Shown here: positions 7,580-16,007 of the stretch, piece by piece
How positions within the stretch are numbered: the first letter of the stretch is position 1
How the letters are laid out: each line of letters begins with the position of its first letter
Origin: a virus
Direction: 5' to 3' (one strand)
Virus record (IMG/VR): IMGVR_UViG_3300009149_005697
Location: 1-41,674 of that record
DNA length: 41,674 bases
Translations under genes and position numbers: made by a program
The notes under the pieces: generated by a model
The model's database searches: none
What the model was told of the DNA's origin: nothing
What the model saw: the letters and a program-made list of their open reading frames with translations, nothing else

Positions 7580-7680
7580 GACCGTTAGCCCCTATGGCCA
7601 GTGGGCGGCTGCTGCCCCAGGTTCCGGATTCGCTACCCTAGAATCGAAAGTGAGCAGAAATTACCTTAGATATATACGAT
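7580..7680 (+). other. Intergenic stretch with a small GC hairpin
   Basis: About 100 bases without a credible gene. It contains a 4-bp GC hairpin (GGGC at 7603-7606 with GCCC at 7614-7617) but no T tract, so it is not a clear terminator. No tRNA fold was found. Confidence 0.4.
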
Positions 7681-8565
7681 ATGATCATAAGATTCCACTT
7701 TGCCAAAACACCCATGGATCTCCATGTGGTTACCGTGGCCAGACCAGAAATACAGGATTTTATACATAGATTCAAATCCGCGACATTTACTGCACATCAA
7801 CAATGGCTCCCGATGGGACTTCGAATCGGACATGACATGGATCATGTTGCTGCTCAGGCCCTGTTATATCAATTGCAAATTGAAATTTTGAAAATAGCTG
7901 TACAGCATCGGCGCTATCATTGTCAAACAGATTTTCCCGACCCAGAAAACTTGGACCAGACATGGTTGAATCAAGTGCATCGATGGTTTACTCACACATT
8001 TATATTGCTCTACCGCGAAAAACCCAAAAGATGGGAGAAGACCGTGCCGGCCTTGCTCAAGGTCAACGATCTGGTGCACGATCTTGAACAATATGTGATC
8101 AGTCCACAACGAGATATTTTTCCGGATAGGTTGCGTTGGTTGAATATTGATCCAGATCCTGGATCATCGAACACTGAGCGTGATCCCAAAGACCTATCCG
8201 GGTTTTTACACATCAGTGAAGATTGGCGTACCACACACACTCAACAGCACTATGATGTTGTGTTGAGTCACGAGATCTTGGGTAAAACGGTGTTACACAG
8301 CTACATGGACAACGATGATCCCAGCGACATCGACACATATGGTCACTGGAGCACCCAGGGAGGGCTGGCTATCTTGCCACGCAATCAACGACAAGACATA
8401 TACCGGAGCAAACATTTCCGGTCCTGGGCCAAAGATCACGGAATCAAGGGTCGTGATCTAAAATGTGATCTTCCGATCGGCAATCTTGCCAATCCAGAAT
8501 CGCTGGACCTGGTCCTGGCGAGAATAGCCAAAGAAGGATCAACGCAGGTGTCCTATCTAGCATGA
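7681..8565 (+). CDS. Hypothetical protein upstream of radical SAM gene
   Basis: 294 residues, soluble, no signal or membrane segment. The first ~150 residues are helical and His/Gln-rich; a later segment reads HYDVVLSHEILGKTVLHSYM and then a run of charged residues. I do not recognise a family. The stop overlaps the start of the radical SAM gene at 8562 (ATGA), which suggests coupled translation and a shared pathway. Confidence 0.55.
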   Translation: MIIRFHFAKTPMDLHVVTVARPEIQDFIHRFKSATFTAHQQWLPMGLRIGHDMDHVAAQALLYQLQIEILKIAVQHRRYHCQTDFPDPENLDQTWLNQVHRWFTHTFILLYREKPKRWEKTVPALLKVNDLVHDLEQYVISPQRDIFPDRLRWLNIDPDPGSSNTERDPKDLSGFLHISEDWRTTHTQQHYDVVLSHEILGKTVLHSYMDNDDPSDIDTYGHWSTQGGLAILPRNQRQDIYRSKHFRSWAKDHGIKGRDLKCDLPIGNLANPESLDLVLARIAKEGSTQVSYLA

Positions 8566-9839
8566 CTCAAGATCCATACCGATGTGTCTGGGCCGAACAA
8601 GGCCTGGCTTTGCACAATTCCGGTGGTGCGCTGCTATGCTGTCACAGCAGGACTTTTCTCCAAGATAACAACGGGCAACGCATATTTTGGCACACTCACA
8701 GCATCGACGATGCTTTGAACAGTGCCACACGACGCGATATCCAGTCAGCATTATCACGCGGTGAACAGCCCCAAAATTGCGAAGCATGTTTTTCGGTGGA
8801 AAATGCCGGTGGACAAAGCCGTCGCCAGGCTCACAATCGACTCTTTGATGGACACAAGCCGGTGCCAGTGAGAATGCTGGATTTGAAACTGGGCAATATC
8901 TGCAATCTCAGCTGCCGCACCTGTAATCCCTATGTGAGCTCAAAATGGTACAGTGATTGGTGGGCAGTGATAGACCAGCACAAGCACGAACATGATAGTT
9001 ACAGAGATTATCTTGATGACAAATATCTCACCAGCAAGTTGGCCTATAACAACAACAACACCCAGTTTTGGCAAAGTCTGGCAGCGCTGATCCCCGGAGT
9101 GGACTACATCGATATCTATGGTGCAGAGCCCATGATGATTGATCAGCTTTGGCATGTGCTGTCCGACACAGTTCGATCTAGTGAACACTGCGACAAAAGC
9201 GTGCACTTTAATACCAATTGCACTATCTGGGATCAAGAACGCATAGACATTCTTGATCGCTTTCGAGAAATCTACATCGATCTCAGCATCGACGGGCTGG
9301 ATACCAAATTCGAATATCTGCGAAACGGCGCTGACTGGCAAACAGTACTGGCAAACATAGACCGATACAGAGCCTGGGCTGAAAAACGTTGGTCACGTGG
9401 ACGCGACATCCATATCAATATCTGTATCACCATCAGTTTGTTCAACATCCTTGATTTACCGGAAATCACGAGTTTTTTTGATCATCGCAAAATAAACTGG
9501 CACATCAATCATGCTCACATGCCGCACTGGGTCAATTTCAAAATCCTACCCGATGATATCAAGAAGCATGTATCACAATATCTCGAAGCCACAAAACCCG
9601 GCAAGAGCAAGCATTATCATGACATGATTGACAGAGATGTGATTGCCTATATGAATATGCCATTGGAAAATCCCAATGCAGGAATGCAGGAACCCAGCCA
9701 TGTTTATCAACAGCGCATGTTTCAAGAATGGATGCGTGTGACCAAGGAGTTGGATTCGAGGCGTGGCCAAGATTTTGAACAAACTTTTCCCAAATTGTAT
9801 GAAATGGTCAAAGCTGATTGGCCACAGGCATCACATTGA
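8562..9839 (+). CDS. Radical SAM protein with N-terminal Cys domain (copy 1)
   Basis: 425 residues. The core motif NICNLSCRTCNP places the three [4Fe-4S] Cys at 114, 118 and 121, and later strands (YIDIYGAEPMM; IYIDLSIDGLD) fit the radical SAM barrel. The ~110 residues ahead contain extra Cys at 8, 26, 27, 73 and 76 (LLCCHS; NCEAC), consistent with an auxiliary cluster, a twitch/SPASM-like domain placed before instead of after the core. Copies with the same plan lie at 16001 and 19810. Radical SAM enzymes of this sort modify peptides or small molecules; the substrate is unknown. The gene is coupled to the one before it and its end overlaps the minus gene at 9808 by 32 bp. Confidence 0.85.
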   Translation: MTQDPYRCVWAEQGLALHNSGGALLCCHSRTFLQDNNGQRIFWHTHSIDDALNSATRRDIQSALSRGEQPQNCEACFSVENAGGQSRRQAHNRLFDGHKPVPVRMLDLKLGNICNLSCRTCNPYVSSKWYSDWWAVIDQHKHEHDSYRDYLDDKYLTSKLAYNNNNTQFWQSLAALIPGVDYIDIYGAEPMMIDQLWHVLSDTVRSSEHCDKSVHFNTNCTIWDQERIDILDRFREIYIDLSIDGLDTKFEYLRNGADWQTVLANIDRYRAWAEKRWSRGRDIHINICITISLFNILDLPEITSFFDHRKINWHINHAHMPHWVNFKILPDDIKKHVSQYLEATKPGKSKHYHDMIDRDVIAYMNMPLENPNAGMQEPSHVYQQRMFQEWMRVTKELDSRRGQDFEQTFPKLYEMVKADWPQASH

Positions 9840-10440
9840 GTGTGAGTCCCATCAAAAAACTATAACGATATTCGTGGGTCCGGTTCCACCCCTCGTGATA
9901 GGTATTGTTACCATTGGCGTGCCACCAACCGTTGCCGAACTCGGTGGGCATTCTCAATGGATTGGATCGATGTTGATCGTCATAGAACTGTGAGCTCAAG
10001 TCCGGATCATCGTGGTGAGTAAGATACACCATTCCGGTGGCAACCAACAGCCGGTAATCTGTGTGCAATACATTGACAAACCCTGGTCTGTCCCGTGTGA
10101 GTTCGGCATGTAACCTGGTGTGATCGTACATGCGTTGTGGGTCAAAGTCATATTCCCAGTTTAGATCTTCGAGATTATCATACATGGTCTCAATGATTTT
10201 TTGCTTGGTAGTATCACTGTGTAGAAAATTCTGTATTTTTTGTAGCAAAGGACATTGAGCTGGTACCATCATGCACTTGCTTCGCTGCGCCGACCAAAGA
10301 TCTTGGCCCAAGGGATTGATGGTATTGGGATTGACCCAATCAATGGCATCCAATTCTTTTTTGATCTGTTCATAGCTGTCTGGCATGTCCACCTGCAGAC
10401 CAAAGATGCGATAGCGTTTGGGAATGATGTCTAGATCCAT
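9808..10440 (-). CDS. Putative 2OG-Fe(II) oxygenase-like protein
   Basis: About 210 residues from the ATG at 10440. The frame extends further, but only as the antisense of the small gene at 10510, so the shorter start is chosen; it also sits exactly 5 nt after a GTTAAATA box. The motif FVNVLHTDYRLLVATGMVYL gives a metal-binding H-x-D and the following strand. WWHANGNNTYHEGWN then HEYRYSFLMGLTL supply the distal His and Arg. This is the usual order of 2-oxoglutarate/iron oxygenases. Substrate unknown. It lies tail to tail with the radical SAM gene, overlapping by 32 bp. Confidence 0.6.
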   Translation of the reverse strand: MDLDIIPKRYRIFGLQVDMPDSYEQIKKELDAIDWVNPNTINPLGQDLWSAQRSKCMMVPAQCPLLQKIQNFLHSDTTKQKIIETMYDNLEDLNWEYDFDPQRMYDHTRLHAELTRDRPGFVNVLHTDYRLLVATGMVYLTHHDDPDLSSQFYDDQHRSNPLRMPTEFGNGWWHANGNNTYHEGWNRTHEYRYSFLMGLTLNVMPVANQL

Positions 10441-10445
10441 ATTGA

Positions 10446-10453
10446 TATTTAAC
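10446..10453 (-). promoter_or_regulatory. Late promoter box GTTAAATA (minus), leaderless geometry
   Basis: On the minus strand GTTAAATA is followed by TCAAT (5 nt) and the ATG at 10440. The spacing is identical to the plus-strand leaderless cases. Confidence 0.55.
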
Positions 10454-10509
10454 CTGAACTCTCTTGACACATCGTGTAAATCGTTATATACTAGAAAAAA
10501 GGAGATCCT

Positions 10510-10767
10510 ATGGACAAACAATTTTCCGCCGAACAAAAAGCCAAACTCACACAGATCATCAATGAAGGCATGCAGGTCATGCACGAGATCGAGACCCTCA
10601 ATGGTGGACTGGCTGACACCATTAAAGCTGTGGCCGAAGAATTGGAAATCAAACCCAGTGTGCTGAAAAAAGCCATCCGACTGGCACACAAGGCCGAGTT
10701 TGGCAAGGAGCAACAAGATCATGCCCTGCTGGAAAACATTCTAACCACAGTGGGCAAGACCCTATAA
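10510..10767 (+). CDS. Small helical protein, DsbA-like (phage dsDNA-binding) candidate
   Basis: 85 residues, almost wholly helical: an N-terminal helix MDKQFSAEQKAKLTQIINEG, a middle ETLNGGLADTIKAVAEEL and a C-terminal IKPSVLKKAIRLAHKAEFG. The size, charge pattern and the late position of the IKPSVLKKA helix recall the small dsDNA-binding DsbA proteins of T4-like phages, which assist late transcription; this is resemblance only. The start is fixed by AAAAAGGAGATCCT just before the ATG. The stop lies within the late promoter box for the DNA polymerase gene. Confidence 0.6.
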   Translation: MDKQFSAEQKAKLTQIINEGMQVMHEIETLNGGLADTIKAVAEELEIKPSVLKKAIRLAHKAEFGKEQQDHALLENILTTVGKTL

Positions 10768-10770
10768 ATA
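10763..10770 (+). promoter_or_regulatory. T4-type late promoter box TATAAATA before DNA polymerase
   Basis: Exact consensus overlapping the previous stop codon. Predicted +1 at ~10776, giving a leader of ~57 nt that holds a perfect 5-bp hairpin and a GGAGA site ahead of the polymerase. Confidence 0.6.
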
Positions 10771-10780
10771 TCGTCGAGTC

Positions 10781-10795
10781 GCTGGCGTGACCAGC
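10781..10795 (+). promoter_or_regulatory. Hairpin in the polymerase mRNA leader
   Basis: GCTGG / CGTGA loop / CCAGC: a perfect 5-bp stem with a 5-nt loop. In T4 the polymerase represses its own translation by binding a leader hairpin near its ribosome site. This one lies ~27 nt before the GGAGA, so it is a candidate for the same role, by analogy only. Confidence 0.4.
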
Positions 10796-10832
10796 ATGCA
10801 GCAAGGTAAACCGGCCATAAACGGAGACAATC

Positions 10833-13493
10833 ATTTCATACATTGACGCACTTTTTGATCGCGAACGCGACCGTATACACATCGTAGGCCGCCGCGATGG
10901 AGAGCGTTACTACGAAGATTTCCCGGCCACCTACATCATGTACTATGATGATCCACGCGGCAAGTTTAGATCCATATACAACACGCCAGTGTCGCGTTTT
11001 TCCACACGCAACAGCAAGGAATTCCGCAAAGAACAAGCCATACAAAAAGGCAAACGTATCTACGAAGCAGACATCAACCCGGTGTTCCGCTGTTTAGAAG
11101 AAAACTACAAGAATCAAGATGCTCCAAGGTTACACACAGCGTTCTTTGACATTGAAGTAGATTTCGATGCCGAAAGAGGGTTTAGTTCTCCCAGTGATCC
11201 ATTCAATACCATCACTGCTATCACTGTTTATCTTGACTGGATAGATCGATTGGTGACCATGGTGGTACCACCCAGATCCATGAGCACTGAAACTGCCAAA
11301 GAAATCGCTGATGAATTTGAAAATTGCTACGTTTTTGTCACCGAAGCCGACCTACTCAACACCTTCCTGGATATGATCCAAGATGCTGATGTGCTGACTG
11401 GTTGGAACTCCGAGGGCTATGACATACCCTACACAGTTCAGCGTACCACTCGCGTGCTCAGTAAAGACGACACACGCAGATTTTGTCTGTGGGATCAACT
11501 GCCCAAGCAGCGTACCTTCGAGCGATTTGGTGCAGAAAACCTCACGTTTGATCTCATAGGTCGTGTACACATGGACTACATGCAGTTGTATCGCAAATAC
11601 ACCTACGAAGAACGCCACAGCTACAGCCTCGATGCCATCCTAGAATACGAAGGCCTGGCAGGCAAGACCAAGTTTGAAGGTACCTTGGATCAGCTCTATA
11701 ATCAAAACTTCAAGACATTTATCGAATACAACCGACAGGACGTGAATGGCCTGGCTGAGATTGATCGCAAATTGCGATTCCTGGATCTGGCCAATACTCT
11801 GGCGCATGAAAACACTGTGCTGCTGCCCACCACCATGGGTGCCGTGGCTGTCACAGAGCAGGCCATCATCAACGAAGCACACGAGCGCGGCATGGTGGTA
11901 CCCAATCGACGTCAGCAGCTCACCGATGAAGACACCCAGGCCGCAGGCGCTTATGTGGCCTATCCCAAGAAGGGCATGCATGACTGGGTGGGATCCATTG
12001 ACATAAATTCGCTTTATCCATCCACCATCCGTGCCCTGAACATGGGCGCCGAAACCATCGTGGGCCAGCTCCGGCCCATCATGACTGACCGTTACATCGC
12101 CGAACATCGTGGCAAGGGAGATTCGTTTGCAGCAGCCTGGGAAGGCCTGTTTGGTACGCTGGAGTACACCGCTGTGATGGAACAACAACGTGGCACCGAG
12201 ATCACCGTGGACTGGCAGGACGGCGAGGAATCAGTTCACTCGGCGGCCGAGATATGGAAGATGATCTTTGATTCAAATCAGCCCTGGATGCTCAGTGCCA
12301 ACGGCACCATATTCACCTATGCAACAGAAGCAGTGATCCCAGGCCTGCTCAAGCGTTGGTATGCCGAACGAAAAGATATGCAGAAGCGTCTGAAAGAATG
12401 TACTACCCCAGAAGACGAGGAATACTGGGACAAGCGCCAGCTGGTGAAAAAGATTAACTTGAACAGCCTGTACGGTGCCATCCTGAACCCTGGTTGTAGA
12501 TTCTTTGACAAACGGATCGGGCAATCAACCACGCTGACAGGTCGGGCCATCGCCCGGCACATGGATGCCTATGTGAACGAATGTATTACCGGAAAGTATG
12601 ATCATGTGGGCGAAGCCATCATCTACGGTGACACAGATTCGTGCTACTTTTCGGCCTGGACTGCGGTGCAGGATCAAGTGGAATCAGGGGCACTGGCGTG
12701 GACCAAAGAGTCTGCGGTAGAACTATACGATATCATCGCTGAACAAGTCAATGACAGCTTTCCAGGATTCATGGAACGTGCATTCCACTGTCCGCGAGAC
12801 ATGGGCGCGGTGATACGCGGCGGTCGCGAAATCGTGGCCTCCAAGGGCTTGTTTATCACCAAGAAACGCTATGCCTTGCTCTACTACGACAAAGAAGGCA
12901 GGCGCTATGATGTGGATGGTAGATCCGGACGTGTCAAAGCCATGGGTCTAGATCTCAAACGCAGTGACACTCCGCGAGTGATCCAGGAATTCCTGAGCGA
13001 GATCCTTGATGATGTGTTGACTGGTCAGACTCGTGACGCAGTGATAGAAAAAATACGCGAATTCAAATATGCTTTCAAAGAACGCCCGGGCTGGGAAAAA
13101 GGTTCGCCCAAGCGTGCCAACAATATCACGCAATATGCCAAAAAAGAAGAACGCGAAGGTCGAGCCAACATGCCCGGACATGTGCGTGCCAGCCTGAACT
13201 GGAACACCATGCGCAGGATGAACAGCGATAATTACTCCATGCAGGTCGTGGACGGCATGAAGGTTATTGTTTGCAAGCTCAAAGACAATCCATTGGGTTG
13301 GACCAGCATAGCCTACCCCACAGATGAACTACACTTGCCGCAGTGGTTCCGAGAACTGCCGTTTGATGACGCAGCCATGGAGTCCACAGTGATCGACGGC
13401 AAGCTCGACAACCTTCTTGGTGTGCTGGACTGGGACATAGCTTCGGCCACCAACACCGAAAACACCTTCCAATCATTGTTTGAATTCCAATGA
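10833..13493 (+). CDS. 43: Family-B DNA polymerase (T4 gp43-like)
   Basis: About 886 residues if started at ATT 10833. Exonuclease: Exo I FFDIEVDFD (Asp ~106, Glu ~108), Exo II GWNSEGYDIPY (~190-199), Exo III EYNRQDV (~298-304). Polymerase: motif A DINSLYPS (~390), motif B KKINLNSLYGA, motif C YGDTDS, and the KKRYALLYYD strand. It synthesises phage DNA with proofreading, held by the clamp at 14651. The first in-frame ATG is 10938, but the 35 codons before it (ISYIDALFDRERDRIHIVGR and on) read as the expected N-terminal strand of this family. Between the in-frame stop at 10818 and 10938 there is no ATG, GTG or TTG; ATT 10833 lies 5 nt after GGAGA. Either a rare start or a sequence error is implied. 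Confidence 0.9.
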   Translation: MSYIDALFDRERDRIHIVGRRDGERYYEDFPATYIMYYDDPRGKFRSIYNTPVSRFSTRNSKEFRKEQAIQKGKRIYEADINPVFRCLEENYKNQDAPRLHTAFFDIEVDFDAERGFSSPSDPFNTITAITVYLDWIDRLVTMVVPPRSMSTETAKEIADEFENCYVFVTEADLLNTFLDMIQDADVLTGWNSEGYDIPYTVQRTTRVLSKDDTRRFCLWDQLPKQRTFERFGAENLTFDLIGRVHMDYMQLYRKYTYEERHSYSLDAILEYEGLAGKTKFEGTLDQLYNQNFKTFIEYNRQDVNGLAEIDRKLRFLDLANTLAHENTVLLPTTMGAVAVTEQAIINEAHERGMVVPNRRQQLTDEDTQAAGAYVAYPKKGMHDWVGSIDINSLYPSTIRALNMGAETIVGQLRPIMTDRYIAEHRGKGDSFAAAWEGLFGTLEYTAVMEQQRGTEITVDWQDGEESVHSAAEIWKMIFDSNQPWMLSANGTIFTYATEAVIPGLLKRWYAERKDMQKRLKECTTPEDEEYWDKRQLVKKINLNSLYGAILNPGCRFFDKRIGQSTTLTGRAIARHMDAYVNECITGKYDHVGEAIIYGDTDSCYFSAWTAVQDQVESGALAWTKESAVELYDIIAEQVNDSFPGFMERAFHCPRDMGAVIRGGREIVASKGLFITKKRYALLYYDKEGRRYDVDGRSGRVKAMGLDLKRSDTPRVIQEFLSEILDDVLTGQTRDAVIEKIREFKYAFKERPGWEKGSPKRANNITQYAKKEEREGRANMPGHVRASLNWNTMRRMNSDNYSMQVVDGMKVIVCKLKDNPLGWTSIAYPTDELHLPQWFRELPFDDAAMESTVIDGKLDNLLGVLDWDIASATNTENTFQSLFEFQ

Positions 13494-14596
13494 ACCTCAG
13501 TGAAATAGTAGACCTTAGAAACAGGCTGAAATATTGGTCATCGCAGGATCTCGATCAAGCCATCAACGAATTTGCTGATTCTGTGACATCAATCAGCACA
13601 GATCATCCTGCACGCGATCAACATGCTCACGACACCCTGATGTTGAGCCGAAAGCAGCTTGACTCCACTGTGATGGCCTACAAACAAAGTGTGGAACAGT
13701 ATGTTTTTTGTCTAGATCAACAGATCTCGGACATTGAATCCGCATATTTGGCCAAAAGCTATGACCTGTATGATCGTTTCATGCGTCGAGAGCAGCCAGA
13801 TTACATACTGGATCGCAGGTTGAGCCTTTCTGATGAATCAATGTCTATCTGGCAGTCTCGATTGGCCAAATACAGCGACTGGAAATGGCCTGGCATGGTG
13901 ATACGACCTGCACGAGAACAGTGGTTGCATCAGATGGTGGCCTTGGATCCGTTGTATGTGTTGGATCTCAACTACGAACTGCTGACACCAGCAGTTTCTA
14001 GGTTCAGCGAAGTCTATCAGAACCGTTTGCGCAGATTGATTATCAATGAAAACCATGAAACCAAATTCCTGCCAGACTTGCCCAGCCATCAGCTGGGTAT
14101 CTGTGCTGTGTTCAATTTTTTCAACTACCGCCCATTTGAAGTGATCAAACGCTATCTTGAAGAGATCATGCAAACACTGCGGCCCGGCGGCATTTTGTTG
14201 ATGACCTACAATAACTGTGATCTCAGCGGTGCTGTGGCCTTGGTTGAAAAGGGATTCATGTGCTATACACCCAAACGCTTGATACTTTCTTTGCTGGAAA
14301 GCGTGGGCTATGACATTTTGTTTTATCAGGATCTCGATGCTGCCTGTGCAATAGTGGAAGCCCAGCGACCTGGGAGGCTTACCAGCATCCGCGGTGGACA
14401 AACCTTGGCACAGCTCAACGCCATACCAGAACCACCCAGATCCACCAAAAAAACTGCCAAAGAGCCGGAGCCAACCAATCCTGTGCCACCCGTGATAGAA
14501 CAACCCAAGGGCCAGCTCACACGTCCACAGCCCGGTACCAAAACAAAGCCTCCGGGTGCATCTGGCATCACACGACCAAAAGCAGTTGGCAAATGA
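13490..14596 (+). CDS. Methyltransferase-like protein with Pro/Lys-rich tail
   Basis: 368 residues, start overlapping the polymerase stop (ATGA). Residues ~150-290 resemble a class I SAM-dependent methyltransferase: LDPLYVLDLNYELL (~152-165), a strand-helix stretch GICAVFNFFNYRPF, then TLRPGGILLMTYNNCD (~229-244) matching the motif after the acidic SAM loop. The ~150 residues before it are helical. The last ~60 are low-complexity, rich in Pro, Lys and Thr (PEPPRSTKKTAKEPEP). A clear GxGxG is missing, so it could be degenerate. Target unknown. Its position between polymerase and clamp suggests early or middle expression with the replication genes. Confidence 0.5.
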   Translation: MNLSEIVDLRNRLKYWSSQDLDQAINEFADSVTSISTDHPARDQHAHDTLMLSRKQLDSTVMAYKQSVEQYVFCLDQQISDIESAYLAKSYDLYDRFMRREQPDYILDRRLSLSDESMSIWQSRLAKYSDWKWPGMVIRPAREQWLHQMVALDPLYVLDLNYELLTPAVSRFSEVYQNRLRRLIINENHETKFLPDLPSHQLGICAVFNFFNYRPFEVIKRYLEEIMQTLRPGGILLMTYNNCDLSGAVALVEKGFMCYTPKRLILSLLESVGYDILFYQDLDAACAIVEAQRPGRLTSIRGGQTLAQLNAIPEPPRSTKKTAKEPEPTNPVPPVIEQPKGQLTRPQPGTKTKPPGASGITRPKAVGK

Positions 14597-14625
14597 CATC
14601 AAATATCATATACTAATCACATAGA

Positions 14626-14633
14626 TCTAAATA
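14626..14633 (+). promoter_or_regulatory. Possible late promoter box TCTAAATA
   Basis: Predicted +1 at 14639; 12-nt leader with AAAGGA before the clamp ATG at 14651. Confidence 0.4.
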
Positions 14634-14650
14634 CCAACGAAAGGAAACAC

Positions 14651-15382
14651 ATGAGAGATTATCTATTAGACCTAGTTTCACATACCTACGATCTTGGCTG
14701 TATCAATCTTGTCAAGATCACCGGCACTGATGCAGACACATCCATTGATGGTCTTGCCGAAGATCGATCAGTGGTAGTACAAGGCAAGTATTCGGGCCCC
14801 ATCGCTGATTTTATCGGTAGCTTTGGCATGCCCAATCTCGACAAACTCAAGATTCTGTTGAACCTGCAAGAATATCGTGAGGATGCTGAAATCACAGTTC
14901 GTCGACAAGATCGCAACGGACAAGAAGTGCCTGTGGGCCTGCATTTTAAAAATGCTGCCGGAGACTTCAAAAACGATTACCGATTCATGACATCAGAGGT
15001 AGTGGCCGAAAAATTAAAAACTGCCAAATTCCTTGGTGCCAAATGGAGCCTAGAATTCGAGCCCACAGTGGCTGCCATTGCTAGACTACGCATGCAGGCA
15101 CAGGCCAACTCGGACATACCAAATTTCCGTGTAAAGACCGAAAACAATGAACTCAAGTTCCAGTTTGGTGATCAGAGCACACATGCCGGTGAGTTTGTGT
15201 TTCATTCTGGCGCGTCTGTCACACTCAAACATGCGTGGGCCTGGCCGGTACAGCAAGTGATCAATATATTGAGTCTGTCGGGAGACAAAGTCATGCGTAT
15301 CAGCGACGAGGGCGCCATGCAGATCACTGTGAATTCTGGGTTGGCAGTCTATGACTATATTTTACCCGCGCAAAGCAAGTGA
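14651..15382 (+). CDS. 45: DNA polymerase sliding clamp (T4 gp45-like)
   Basis: 243 residues, close to T4 gp45 (228). Features of the clamp fold: N-terminal acidic repeat strands, the segment FIGSFGMPNLDKLKILLNL typical of phage clamps, a central DYRFMTSEVVAEKLK linker, and a C-terminal strand that ends AVYDYILPAQSK. The trimeric ring tethers DNA polymerase to DNA and, in T4, also activates late transcription together with gp33 and gp55, which fits the late boxes in this window. The clamp loader genes 44/62 are not in the window. The start has an AAAGGAAACAC site. The end overlaps the sulfotransferase by 32 bp. Confidence 0.8.
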   Translation: MRDYLLDLVSHTYDLGCINLVKITGTDADTSIDGLAEDRSVVVQGKYSGPIADFIGSFGMPNLDKLKILLNLQEYREDAEITVRRQDRNGQEVPVGLHFKNAAGDFKNDYRFMTSEVVAEKLKTAKFLGAKWSLEFEPTVAAIARLRMQAQANSDIPNFRVKTENNELKFQFGDQSTHAGEFVFHSGASVTLKHAWAWPVQQVINILSLSGDKVMRISDEGAMQITVNSGLAVYDYILPAQSK

Positions 15383-16007
15383 TGTGTGGCCTCGGCATCC
15401 GTACGGTTCAGCTGTGCGTGTGCAAGACTGGATTTATGTGCCCATACCCAAATGCGCCAGCACCTGGACCAAGGAACTGTGGAAACCTGGGTACGAATGC
15501 GACTTCGTGTCCGAGCAACAGTCGGGCGCAGTGAGTCATGTGGTGATCCTGCGAGATCCCGTGGAACGCTGGATCTCGGGTTTTGCACAGTGCCAGGTTG
15601 GCAATGATCCAACCTGTAAAGATCACTGGCAACGTCTGGGCTGGGACTGGGTGTTTGACACCGTGGTATTTGACAATCATACTGAACCACAGAGCAGTTT
15701 TTTGGCCGGCATCGAACTAGATCGCGTGACCTGGTTTCAATTCGGCCCGGATCTAGAAACCAATATGTTGGCCTGGTTCCGGGATCAACTGGGCATGCAA
15801 CAAAACACAGCAGGCATTGATCGCTACCGTGCACAGGATCAGGCAGCACCGGTATTCCGCAACGGCATGGTCGGTATCTCCCAGACTGAGATCATGCATC
15901 TGGCACGACAGCAGCTTGATCAGCGGCCGGCGGCACGACAGCAGCTTCAAGATTGCTATCAGGAAGATCAGGATCTTTTTGATTCTGTGACCTTCTACAC
16001 ATGCTGA
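15351..16007 (+). CDS. Sulfotransferase-like protein (second copy)
   Basis: 218 residues. WIYVPIPKCASTWTKELW carries the 5'-phosphosulfate loop, with Cys-Ala replacing Thr-Ala, and VVILRDPVERWISGFAQC is the 3'-phosphate motif. It is only distantly similar to the sulfotransferase at 6706, so the two arose separately or have diverged far. The C-terminus contains a near-perfect 30-bp tandem duplication (ARQQLDQRPAARQQLQD). It starts inside the clamp gene, and its stop overlaps the next radical SAM start by 7 nt, so clamp, sulfotransferase and radical SAM appear to be co-transcribed. Confidence 0.75.
   Translation: MTIFYPRKASDVWPRHPYGSAVRVQDWIYVPIPKCASTWTKELWKPGYECDFVSEQQSGAVSHVVILRDPVERWISGFAQCQVGNDPTCKDHWQRLGWDWVFDTVVFDNHTEPQSSFLAGIELDRVTWFQFGPDLETNMLAWFRDQLGMQQNTAGIDRYRAQDQAAPVFRNGMVGISQTEIMHLARQQLDQRPAARQQLQDCYQEDQDLFDSVTFYTC
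15902..15947 (+). repeat. 16-bp direct repeat, 30-bp period, inside sulfotransferase gene
   Basis: GGCACGACAGCAGCTT occurs at 15902-15917 and 15932-15947, in frame, encoding ARQQL twice ten codons apart. It looks like a recent in-frame tandem duplication. Confidence 0.7.

Noticed and set aside
7580-7680. Possible tRNA or terminator in the gap before 7681 (GGTTCCGGATTCG-like string)
   Set aside because: No acceptor stem, anticodon arm or T-loop could be folded, and the GC hairpin has no T tract.
10441-10722. N-terminal extension of the minus gene 9808-10440
   Set aside because: It is the antisense of a well-supported plus gene (10510-10767), and 10440 has a promoter with exact spacing.
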